This document shows, piece by piece, positions 1-4,944 of a DNA stretch of 7,933 nt. Position numbers and translations under genes: made by a program. Each line of letters begins with the position of its first letter. Position 1 is the first letter of the stretch. The notes beneath the pieces are model-generated. The model was not told where the DNA came from. It saw only the letters and a program-made list of their open reading frames with translations, and did not search any database. Origin of the DNA: Chloroflexota bacterium (lineage in GTDB: Bacteria; Chloroflexota; Dehalococcoidia; UBA3495); contig JACZRM010000073.1 in the NCBI GenBank assembly GCA_022576105.1, positions 1 through 7,933 of the forward strand, written 5' to 3'.

Positions 1-251
1 TTGTTGAACGTCTCTATGAGAGCAATCTTTCTGTCCCTACGCCAGCCCTTCAGTTGCCTTTCCCTGACCCGTGCTGCCTCCACACTGCTCGTAGTTTCAT
101 GATATACGAGGAAAGTAATGTTGTATTTCTTGGTGAATCCAGCTATAAGCTTTTGCTTGTGCTCGTATACGCGCCGTACCAAGTCGTTGGTTACGCCGAT
201 GTAGAGGGTTCTGGCTCCATTGGTCATGATGTAGACGTAATACTCACGCAT
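1..251 (-). CDS. GIY-YIG domain nuclease-like protein, 3' end cut by window
   Basis: Reading the minus strand from the ATG at 251 gives 83 residues with no stop before the window edge, so the C-terminus is missing. It starts MREYYVYIMTN and has the hallmarks of a single-domain GIY-YIG protein: VYI at residues 6-8 stands for GIY, LYIG at 16-19 for YIG, R26/R27 follow in DLVRRVYEHK, and a Glu at 64 lies in RVRERQLKGW. These match the usual catalytic Tyr, Arg and Glu positions. Such proteins are normally about 90-100 residues, so only a few codons should be missing. The family cleaves DNA in homing, repair and restriction contexts, but for these small stand-alone members the role is not known. 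No Shine-Dalgarno is visible; the start was chosen because MREYYVYI is a typical family N-terminus. A repeat copy lies only 16 nt upstream of the start. The family call is firm; the function is open. Confidence 0.88.
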   Translation of the reverse strand, partial: MREYYVYIMTNGARTLYIGVTNDLVRRVYEHKQKLIAGFTKKYNITFLVYHETTSSVEAARVRERQLKGWRRDRKIALIETFN

Positions 252-267
252 GAAGGCTTGTGTTGTG

Positions 268-309
268 GGACTTGAGATTCTTCGTCGCTGCGCTCCTCAG
301 AAAAACATT
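268..309. repeat. Interspersed repeat family A, copy 1
   Basis: This 42-nt segment (core ATTCTTCGTCGCT, then CGCTCCTCAGAAAAA) recurs at 506-547 in the same orientation with only 2 mismatches. The sequence type, agattcttcgtcgct-cgctcctcag, resembles short dispersed palindromic elements that I recall as common between genes in several bacterial phyla. The copy sits just upstream of the minus-strand GIY-YIG start. Confidence 0.8.
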
Positions 310-396
310 TCCTGCAAGATTTCCGTCCAGTGGACGCTCACAGGCACCTGCGATGAAACCCTTTCGCGAGCCCCCGGGTAACCCTGAGCCCCGGCA

Positions 397-423
397 TGTA
401 TCCCTGAGCGAAGCGAAGGGTCT
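397..423. repeat. Interspersed repeat family B, copy 1 (CCCTGAGCGAAGCGAAGGGTCT)
   Basis: A 27-nt segment built around CCCTGAG and GCGAAGGGTCT. A second copy lies 5.6 kb away at 6002-6028 with 4 mismatches in 27. The reverse complement of family A (TGAGGAGCG-AGCGACGAAGAATCT) has the same layout, so A and B look like diverged members of one superfamily in opposite orientations. The 252-598 gap around it contains no credible gene: the plus-strand reading frame at 260-457 is only a read-through of these repeats. Confidence 0.75.
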
Positions 424-505
424 AAACTTTTTGGCGTCAAAACCCTGCCAACGGTAGATTCTTTTCCGATTTATGTCTTATCCTTGCACTGAGCTTCGCT
501 CTATA

Positions 506-547
506 GGACTTTAGATTCTTCGTCGCTCCGCTCCTCAGAAAAACATT
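506..547. repeat. Interspersed repeat family A, copy 2
   Basis: Direct repeat of 268-309 (40 of 42 positions identical), lying just downstream of the ruvA end. The two same-strand copies bracket family B copy 1. An exact 9-bp inverted pair, CGGTAGATT at 452-460 and AATCTACCG at 568-576, spans this copy; it may be chance. Confidence 0.8.
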
Positions 548-572
548 GTTTGTTGCAATCAATACTAAATCT

Positions 573-598
573 ACCGCTTCAAGTCTTCAAGATGCGGT
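573..598 (-). terminator. Possible weak hairpin after ruvA
   Basis: ACCGC at 573-577 pairs with GCGGT at 594-598, directly after the ruvA TAG stop. The 5-bp stem is short, the loop is 16 nt, and no run of U follows on the minus strand (AGATTTAG only), so an intrinsic terminator is doubtful. Confidence 0.25.
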
Positions 599-1180
599 CT
601 ACCCGCCCCCCATATGCTGCAGGGCCTGGCGAATCTTGTCCTCCACGGTCGATTCCGGGGAACTGTCCAGGTCGTTGACCGCCCGCCGCGCCTCGGTGGT
701 GGAGTACCCCAACGCGGTCAAGGCCTCGATAACCTCGGAGTCGTGACTGACCGCTGTCGGGACTCCACTGTCTTGGTCAATATCTAACTTGCCCTTCAGA
801 TCCAAGATCACTCGGCTGGCGGTGCGGCGGCCCACTCCCGGAGCGGCGCTCAGCGCGACCACGTCACCGCTTTCGATGGCCCGCTGCAAACCAGCCACGC
901 CCAGATTGGAGATCATCCCCAAGGAATGGCGCGGTCCAACGCCGGAGACGCCCATCAATAGCAGGAAAGTGTCCAGGGCCGCCTGAGTGGGAAATCCGAA
1001 CAGCACCGGCTGGTCGTCGCGGATGCGCAGGTGGGTGTGGAGATGTACCGTCCCGCCGATTTCTCCCAGTTCCGGGATGGACGAAGCGGGAACGAAGATC
1101 CGCAGGGTTATCCCGCCGACTTGCAGCTGTACCCAGTCGGCGCCGGTGGACTCCAGGACTCCCCGGACGCCGGCAATCAC
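599..1180 (-). CDS. ruvA: Holliday junction branch migration subunit RuvA
   Basis: RuvA tetramers bind the four-way junction and recruit the RuvB motor during recombinational repair. The 193-residue product has the usual family length and three domains. Residues 1-63 form the OB-fold (MIAGVRGVLE..., ending in the typical FGF). Residues 64-140 hold two helix-hairpin-helix motifs, GVSGVGPRHS near 77-86 (commonly GVGPKxA, here Arg-His) and APGVGRRTASR near 113-123, followed by LDLKGKL. An acidic linker leads to the small RuvB-binding domain III (about 146-193, EVIEALTALGYS). The ATG start lies 3 nt after the ruvC stop, so the two are surely co-transcribed. ruvB, which commonly follows ruvA, is absent: the next 350 bp are non-coding repeats, so it must lie elsewhere. 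Confidence 0.96.
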   Translation of the reverse strand: MIAGVRGVLESTGADWVQLQVGGITLRIFVPASSIPELGEIGGTVHLHTHLRIRDDQPVLFGFPTQAALDTFLLLMGVSGVGPRHSLGMISNLGVAGLQRAIESGDVVALSAAPGVGRRTASRVILDLKGKLDIDQDSGVPTAVSHDSEVIEALTALGYSTTEARRAVNDLDSSPESTVEDKIRQALQHMGGG

Positions 1181-1183
1181 CGG

Positions 1184-1705
1184 CTATCGCTCCCGGCCGG
1201 GCTGAATTTCCCGGGCCAATACCGAGGTTGTTTCGCTTTGGATCAAATGGCATAGCCCAACGGATAATGCGTCGGCTGCGTCGGTCTCGGGTATATCGGC
1301 TAACCTCAAGGTGGCGGCGATGGTCTGCTGCATCTGTTCCTTGGTGGCCGCCCCGTAGTCGACCACGGCCCGCTTGATCTGGGCCGGGCTGTAGCTAAAC
1401 ACCGGGATGCCCTGGCTGGCGGCCCCAATCAACACCAACGCCTGGGCCTGGCCCACCGCTATGGCTGGGCCAATGAACTGGCGCTCACCCTTGCCCACAA
1501 ACGGCCGCTCCACGGCGACGACGTCGGGGTGAAAGATGTGGATCAGGTTCAAGATGTGAGTGTGCAACTGGTACAGACGCTGCTCTAGGGGCATCGACCT
1601 GGATAGCGAAACCACGCCATAATCGTCGGCCCGCGGCGAAGGTTCCGAGTCTAAAACCCCATAACCCATGCGGATAGTACCGGGGTCTATTCCCAGCACT
1701 CGCAT
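1184..1705 (-). CDS. ruvC: Crossover junction endodeoxyribonuclease RuvC
   Basis: RuvC is the Mg2+-dependent resolvase that nicks Holliday junctions symmetrically in concert with RuvAB. The product is 173 residues, normal for the family. The four acidic catalytic residues are visible: D7 in GIDPGT, E66 in VVAVERPFVGK (commonly AIEEVFF, so this segment is variant), and D142 and D145 in TDAADALSVGLCH. The ATG directly abuts the yebC TAG stop (TAGATG, no spacer), which points to translational coupling. The ruvA start follows the RuvC stop by 3 nt. The yebC-ruvC-ruvA order is a widespread arrangement. The catalytic set is complete, so the enzyme should be active. Confidence 0.96.
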   Translation of the reverse strand: MRVLGIDPGTIRMGYGVLDSEPSPRADDYGVVSLSRSMPLEQRLYQLHTHILNLIHIFHPDVVAVERPFVGKGERQFIGPAIAVGQAQALVLIGAASQGIPVFSYSPAQIKRAVVDYGAATKEQMQQTIAATLRLADIPETDAADALSVGLCHLIQSETTSVLAREIQPGRER

Positions 1706-2467
1706 CTAGCTGGCGGCCTGGTATTGTTCCAAGACTTCCGGTGGGAAGTCGGCGTTGGTATAGGCCTTTTGAACGTCGGCCAGGTCTTCCAGGCTGTCCA
1801 GCAGCCGCAGCGTCTGCTCCGATGCTTTGTCGTCCAACGCGATGGTCGCTTTGGGCACCAGGGATATATCAGAGGAAACTATATTCACTCCGTCGCTTTC
1901 CAGGGCCTGCTGCACTCTTTGCAGATTCTCCGGAGTGGTTAAAATTTCCAGGATGCCGTCTTCGTAGCTGACGTCGTCGGATTCGGCGTCGATGGCCATC
2001 AGGCTCAGCTCGTCGGCCTTATCCGAGTCATTTACTTCAACCGTAATTATGCCTCTGTTCTCAAAGTTCCAGGCCACGCAGCCCGACTCACCCAGGTTGC
2101 CGCCGCTCTTGCTGAAGGCCTGGCGCACCTCAGAAGCAGTGCGGTTCCGATTGGTGGTGAGCACGTGCAGGAGTATGGCCCCGCCACCGGGGCCGTAACC
2201 CTCGTAGGTGATTTCTTCAAACTCCTCGACACCCTCGCCCTCTCCGGTGGCCCGCTTGATGGCCCGGGTAATACTATCCAGGGGCATGTTGCCGGACTTG
2301 GCCTTATCTACCGCCAACCGCAGGCGAAAGTTCATGTCCGGGTCGCCGCCGCCATCTCGGGCGGCCAGCGCAATGTCCCGGGCCAGCTTGGTGAACAATG
2401 CTCCTCGTTTGGCGTCATTGGCCCCTTTGGCACGCTTGATGGTTGACCATTTAGAGTGGCCTGACAT
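1706..2467 (-). CDS. yebC: YebC/PmpR family protein (translation or transcription factor)
   Basis: The product has 253 residues, typical for the family. It begins with the diagnostic MSGHSKWSTIKRAKGANDAKR and shows YEGYGPGG at 88-95, TTNRNRT at 104-110 (usually TDNRNRT) and GGNLGESGCVAWNF around 122-135. YebC-family proteins were first described as DNA-binding regulators (PmpR); some members are now linked to relief of ribosome stalling. The sequence cannot choose between these roles. The ATG at 2467 was preferred over an in-frame GTG nine bases upstream because it opens the conserved MSGHSKW and has AGGAGG at 2477-2482 with good spacing, whereas the GTG overlaps that site. It is the first gene of the yebC-ruvC-ruvA group. 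No clear promoter was found in the gap upstream, only a poor -10-like CATAAA. Confidence 0.95.
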   Translation of the reverse strand: MSGHSKWSTIKRAKGANDAKRGALFTKLARDIALAARDGGGDPDMNFRLRLAVDKAKSGNMPLDSITRAIKRATGEGEGVEEFEEITYEGYGPGGGAILLHVLTTNRNRTASEVRQAFSKSGGNLGESGCVAWNFENRGIITVEVNDSDKADELSLMAIDAESDDVSYEDGILEILTTPENLQRVQQALESDGVNIVSSDISLVPKATIALDDKASEQTLRLLDSLEDLADVQKAYTNADFPPEVLEQYQAAS

Positions 2468-2577
2468 CAGGGACACCTCCTCTGCTGTCTAATTCAGGGG
2501 GGATTTATGCTCCCAACCCAGTGTACCGCAAACCTCACCGGAAATCCTGGTATGTCCGTTTTTCACTGTTTTGGTAA

Positions 2578-2663
2578 GTCATTGCGCGGAGAACCGATTC
2601 TATCGGGGCGACGAAGCAATCTGGGCAGTACAGTTGAGATTGCTTCGCTTCATTCGCAATGAC
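2578..2663. repeat. Compound palindromic repeat (GTCATTGCG...CGCAATGAC)
   Basis: Outer 9-bp inverted arms GTCATTGCG (2578-2586) and CGCAATGAC (2655-2663) enclose inner 11-bp arms CGAAGCAATCT (2612-2622) and AGATTGCTTCG (2637-2647) with a 14-nt loop. Each half resembles the dispersed GTCATTGCGAGGAGCGAAG-type element, so this looks like two copies facing each other. It fills most of the rimM-yebC gap (2468-2751) and would fold into a long imperfect hairpin in any read-through transcript. There is no U tract, so it is not a standard terminator, though it could slow transcription or protect the 3' end of the upstream mRNA. A further small hairpin, GGTGG/CCACC, lies at 2668-2688. Confidence 0.8.
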
Positions 2664-2751
2664 GACAGGTGGCATATTATGAACCACCCGATTAGTGATC
2701 TAGCGTAACAAGAGAATTTTAGCACCGGGGCGATTGCCAGGTCAAAAGCGG

Positions 2752-3402
2752 TCAGCGCATACCTTCCATCAAATGCACCACCATCACCCCCTCCTCAATT
2801 TTTACTTCCCGGACTACATTGGCAATCGCCGGCAGCAGAAGCTGTCCACCGGCGCCGTCCACCACGTAGACATCATGGCTGCCGGTCTCAATTACCTCGG
2901 TGACCCGTCCAAGTTCCTCATTTTCGTCGGTGATTACCCGCAGTCCCAACAGTTGAAAGTGGAAATATTCCCCTTCCGGCAGTTCGGCCACCGTATCTTT
3001 GGGTATGGTCAGCCACTGGCTAACCAGGTTTTGGGCCGCCTCCGGGGAGTCGATACCGCTGAATTTAATGATTGCCTGACGCTTGCGGTTGATGTTGGAG
3101 GACTCAACCTGAAGGGGGGAATCTTTACAGTACAGGATTGTTTTGGGGTCGAACCGGTGCGGGACGTCGCTGAATAGTCTCACCAGGACTTCGCCGGAGA
3201 TGCCGTGGAGGGATGAAATCCATCCCACGGTAACTGAATCGCCGGAGACTGGGTCGGTGGGATGTGGTTCACCGGAGGCTGAATCTCCGGTAACTGAATC
3301 TCCGGAGACTGGGTCGGTCGAATGTAATTCACCGGAGACTGAATCGCCGGGAACCGGTTGGGTGAAAACGGAGTCGGTCTGGTCTGGCCCTGATTGTTCC
3401 AA
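2752..3402 (-). CDS. rimM: Ribosome maturation factor RimM with repetitive N-terminal extension
   Basis: RimM binds S19 and helps mature the 3' domain of 16S rRNA in 30S assembly. The conserved protein starts near residue 57. The N-terminal beta-barrel carries VTVGWISSLHGISGEV (57-72), matching the family VGRIxxxHGIRGEV pattern. The C-terminal PRC barrel has EYFHFQLLGL (145-154), GSHDVYVV (174-181) and LLLPAIANVV (188-197). The odd part is the first 58 residues: Ser/Asp/Pro/Gly-rich and made mostly of two exact-length 20-residue units (19-38 and 39-58), likely disordered. The start is uncertain. The call uses a TTG at 3402 with no Shine-Dalgarno. A GTG at V59 would give a 158-residue protein lacking the extension, but would clip the first beta strand and also has no ribosome-binding site. 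rimM sits downstream of khpA after a 53-nt gap. trmD, which commonly follows, is missing here. Confidence 0.9.
   Translation of the reverse strand: MEQSGPDQTDSVFTQPVPGDSVSGELHSTDPVSGDSVTGDSASGEPHPTDPVSGDSVTVGWISSLHGISGEVLVRLFSDVPHRFDPKTILYCKDSPLQVESSNINRKRQAIIKFSGIDSPEAAQNLVSQWLTIPKDTVAELPEGEYFHFQLLGLRVITDENEELGRVTEVIETGSHDVYVVDGAGGQLLLPAIANVVREVKIEEGVMVVHLMEGMR
3229..3348 (-). repeat. Two tandem 60-bp units encoding the RimM N-terminal extension
   Basis: Units 3229-3288 and 3289-3348 each begin GGTAACTGAATC and differ at only about 7 of 60 positions. On the minus strand they encode GDS(V/A)SGE(L/P)H(S/P)TDPVSGDSVT twice, 20 residues per unit with the frame kept. Within each unit the PVSGDS and SVSGE-type pieces are themselves similar, suggesting growth from a shorter motif. 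The downstream unit ends exactly at the start of the RimM core. Confidence 0.88.
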
Positions 3403-3426
3403 AACTAGGGAGCCAAAACTAGGGAG
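3399..3426. repeat. Perfect 2 x 14-nt tandem repeat across the rimM start
   Basis: CCAAAACTAGGGAG is repeated twice without mismatch (3399-3412, 3413-3426). It overlaps the candidate TTG start of rimM at 3400-3402 and supplies a second, out-of-frame TTG one unit upstream. Since 14 is not a multiple of 3, the duplication shifts the reading of the leader relative to any start further upstream. Confidence 0.85.
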
Positions 3427-3455
3427 ATTGATGGGAGGAATGTTTCGTATATTGC

Positions 3456-3683
3456 TTAGACAATTTCCAACATTGCCCGCGTGCCGTCTTTCACCGCGGC
3501 TACCCGGAGCAGCACCCTCATTGCTTGAGCCACCCGCCCCTGCCGTCCAATGACTTTGCCCTTGTCTTCTGGGGCGACCTCAAGCCTGAGTATCACCTGA
3601 CCCTCTTCCACCGACTCGGTAACCACCACCGCGTCGGGATTGCTGGCTAAGGATTTGGCGATGTACTCAATCAACTCTTTCAT
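3456..3683 (-). CDS. khpA: KH-domain RNA-binding protein KhpA (YlqC/UPF0109 family)
   Basis: A 75-residue single KH domain, the normal size for this family. The RNA-contacting GxxG loop is G46-R-Q-G49 in the conserved GKVIGRQGRVAQAMRVLLR segment. The N-terminus [12 protein letters not shown] is also typical. Known relatives bind RNA, often as a pair with KhpB/Jag, and affect cell division and mRNA stability in Gram-positive bacteria; the partner is not in this window. The ATG overlaps the rpsP TGA by one base (TGATG), implying translational coupling, and the rpsP-khpA-rimM order is a common ribosome-biogenesis cluster. The upstream in-frame extension is rpsP in another frame, so this start is secure. 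Confidence 0.95.
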   Translation of the reverse strand: MKELIEYIAKSLASNPDAVVVTESVEEGQVILRLEVAPEDKGKVIGRQGRVAQAMRVLLRVAAVKDGTRAMLEIV

Positions 3684-3937
3684 CAGGAGTCGGCTTTCTC
3701 CAATACACCATCCCGCTCCAGGATGCGCCGCACCGCGTCGGAAGGCTGTGCGCCGTTTTTCAGCCAGGCCAGAGCCCGGTCTGCTTTCAAGGTAATCGCC
3801 GGGGGATCCACCATCGGGTCGTAGTTGCCGATCCACTCAACGTAGGCGCCGTCGCGGGGTGCTCTAGAATCCGCCACCACTATGCGATATGACGGTTTCC
3901 CTTTCTTCCCGACTCTTCTCAGGCGAATTCTTAGCAT
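3683..3937 (-). CDS. rpsP: 30S ribosomal protein S16
   Basis: The 84-residue product is an ordinary S16: [20 protein letters not shown] at the start, then [10 protein letters not shown], the conserved IGNYDP (commonly LGxYxP), and the region [24 protein letters not shown] typical of the family C-terminal half. S16 binds early to 16S rRNA in the 30S body. The ATG at 3937 was chosen because it opens the conserved MLRIRL and has GGAGA five to six bases upstream; the frame is open 21 codons further up but that part is unlike S16. It is the first gene of the minus-strand cluster, with no other gene between it and the leader-like region at 4120-4455, so that region may set its expression. Confidence 0.97.
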   Translation of the reverse strand: MLRIRLRRVGKKGKPSYRIVVADSRAPRDGAYVEWIGNYDPMVDPPAITLKADRALAWLKNGAQPSDAVRRILERDGVLEKADS

Positions 3938-4104
3938 GCATTCTCCAGGCAAATGATAGGTACTGAGTGCGATTTTAAGTGGAAGGCGGTGGGATGTCAA
4001 TGATCCTGAGGGCAGTATGATCCCCTTCCCGTAACAATTCTGCTCCGCGTTTGCAGAAACCCATCCGTCATCGGCCAGACGTTGCGATATCCAGCGGTAT
4101 TTTG

Positions 4105-4117
4105 CCTATACTATAGG
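4105..4117. promoter_or_regulatory. 13-nt perfect palindrome CCTATACTATAGG
   Basis: CCTATA-C-TATAGG is a perfect palindrome about 170 nt upstream of rpsP. It could be an operator-like site, or it may hold a -10-like TATAGT on the minus strand, but no -35 is seen at the right distance. On the minus strand a T6 run (4121-4126) comes just before it, behind only weak stems, so termination of the leader transcript there is possible but poorly supported. Confidence 0.3.
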
Positions 4118-4196
4118 ATGAAAAAACCTTAGCGTGGGCTGCAGAGTTCTGCTTTGCTGAGGCGGACATGGTCCGGTCGTCGTGCTCCCAAAAGGG

Positions 4197-4359
4197 GTCG
4201 GGCCCAGCCTTCTGGGCATCACCCTAAGAGAAAATTGAATCTCAGGGGCGATGGTAGACATTGGCCTGGGCCCGACTGACGGGTTCTCTTCTATACAGTT
4301 GTAACTGTTAAGAGCTGGTCACCCCGTCGTGTCCAGACTGATGCCTACCATCGCCCCTG
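4197..4359 (-). ncRNA. Candidate structured leader RNA with alternative pairings
   Basis: Five strong pairing sets are visible. Helix A: 4197-4206 with 4267-4276 (10 bp, GTCGGGCCCA). Helix B: 4243-4257 with 4345-4359 (15 bp, exact). A and B interleave, so together they form a pseudoknot topology. Nested inside B are GACGGG/CCCGTC (4278-4283, 4323-4328), CTCTT/AAGAG (4286-4290, 4310-4314) and ACAGT/ACTGT with a 4-nt loop (4295-4308). Two local hairpins compete with the long helices: D, GCCCAG-CCTT-CTGGGC (4202-4217), uses the left arm of A; C, CCCT-aa-GAGA with TCTC-AGGG (4222-4247), uses part of the left arm of B. Stem CGGAC/GTCCG lies at 4163-4175. A strong promoter and a small ORF on the minus strand indicate transcription toward rpsP. 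This has the layout of an attenuator or riboswitch. I do not recognise a known RNA family. Confidence 0.55.
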
Positions 4360-4379
4360 CGTATTAAACTATGTTTCAT
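4308..4379 (-). CDS. Putative 23-residue leader peptide
   Basis: The ATG at 4379 has a perfect AAGGAGGT site at 4388-4395 with 8-nt spacing, among the best initiation signals in the window. The ORF runs 23 codons (MKHSLIRRGDGRHQSGHDGV, then TSS) to a TAA. It starts about 40 nt after the predicted transcription start. It is hydrophilic, with three His, three Arg, four Gly and no run of one residue that would name a sensed amino acid. Codons 7-12 lie in the arm of helix B and the stop is inside the nested hairpin, so ribosome position would decide which RNA fold forms. I infer a regulatory leader peptide; an independent small protein is the alternative. It has no hydrophobic segment, which argues against a type I toxin. 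Confidence 0.5.
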   Translation of the reverse strand: MKHSLIRRGDGRHQSGHDGVTSS

Positions 4380-4425
4380 GCTCTACCACCTCCTTCTTCT
4401 AAATTTCCCGCCCAGCGGTTAAGAT

Positions 4426-4455
4426 ATTCTAACAATCGGGTGTCTGCGCTGTCAA
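4426..4455 (-). promoter_or_regulatory. Strong sigma-70-type promoter for the rpsP leader
   Basis: On the minus strand, TTGACA (perfect -35, 4450-4455) is followed after 18 nt by TAGAAT (-10, 5 of 6, 4426-4431). Transcription would start near 4419, about 40 nt before the leader ATG at 4379 and about 480 nt before rpsP. Nothing else downstream on this strand needs a promoter before rpsP. Confidence 0.7.
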
Positions 4456-4712
4456 GACAAAATCGGGTAGTGTGTTAGTTTACTTCTCGTCTTTGCGGCG
4501 CAAGCCGGAATCCATTAGAACGTCTGAAAAGCGATTGTATTCGGACACCGGCCTTCGGCAGCGTGATCAACCCCACTCTGGGACGCCAAACTAATTCACG
4601 GTCCAAAATCGGCACATTCGGCGTTCTTAGCCGGGTGATCGAATTCGCAATGGGTCTTTGAAGTTGGAATTAAATCCGCTTCGCTACTCAATCTACCCGG
4701 AGCGTGACGTCG
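4456..4712. other. Non-coding stretch without recognised features
   Basis: I see no gene, RNA or clear repeat here. There are no good ORFs on either strand, and the divergent promoters on both sides mark it as the divide between the minus-strand ribosomal cluster and the plus-strand DUF3500 gene. Confidence 0.6.
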
Positions 4713-4785
4713 GTCGAGTAGGCCGGAAGGCCGTATCGAGACTGGGCAGGGTAGTGATTTCGATACGCCTGCGGCTACTTAATCA
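4713..4785. repeat. Imperfect inverted pair of a GTCGAGTAGGCCG...CGTATCGAGA element
   Basis: The left arm at 4713-4741 (GGTCGAGTAGG, then CGTATCGAGA) is matched in inverse orientation by 4757-4785 (TTTCGATACGCC, then GGCTACTTAATC). This arm type resembles another dispersed palindromic element that I recall from high-GC bacteria. The pair ends about 40 nt before the promoter of the DUF3500 gene and belongs to a third repeat type in this window. Confidence 0.65.
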
Positions 4786-4827
4786 ACGACTAGCAAGCCA
4801 TTTGCCCAGCCCTCAAACCCCTTCAGC

Positions 4828-4856
4828 TTGACACCAATTCTTGCCCCTAATAAACT
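4828..4856 (+). promoter_or_regulatory. Likely promoter of the DUF3500 gene
   Basis: TTGACA (perfect -35, 4828-4833), a 17-nt spacer, then TAAACT (-10, 4 of 6, 4851-4856). The expected start near 4863 gives a leader of about 80 nt to the ATG at 4945. This also argues against translation starting at the TTG at 4828, which is inside the -35 box. Confidence 0.55.
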
Positions 4857-4944
4857 CCGCATAACAACTCGCCCGCACCAGCGAAAACAGCTAACTCGCG
4901 ATGGGGCATTTGGGGACTCTGCCGGGCGAAAGACAGGAGGTAAC

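Noticed and set aside
260..457. 65-codon plus-strand frame with SLSEAKGL
   Set aside because: It is the translation of interspersed repeats A and B, with no ribosome-binding site or family match.
2734..3177. 147-codon plus-strand open frame opposite rimM
   Set aside because: It lies fully antisense to the well-supported RimM core and its product has no recognisable motifs.
3938..4000. N-terminally extended S16 starting at 4000
   Set aside because: The extra 21 residues do not look like S16, and the internal ATG has a ribosome-binding site and opens the conserved MLRIRL.
4163..4220. Resemblance to a ZTP-type riboswitch on the plus strand (CTGGGCATC end)
   Set aside because: The first conserved domain is missing, and no purine or folate gene follows on that strand.
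4106..4261. 51-codon minus-strand ORF in the leader region (MSTIAPEIQFSLRVMPRRLG...)
   Set aside because: No Shine-Dalgarno, and the composition looks like a chance reading of structured RNA. The frame is explained by the helices it overlaps.
4300..4360. Resemblance to a tmRNA 5' end (GGGGCGATGG...GGACACGACGGGG)
   Set aside because: The conserved GGxUUCGACGGG is not exact, no T-arm or CCA end is found at a suitable distance, and no tag ORF of the usual kind is seen.
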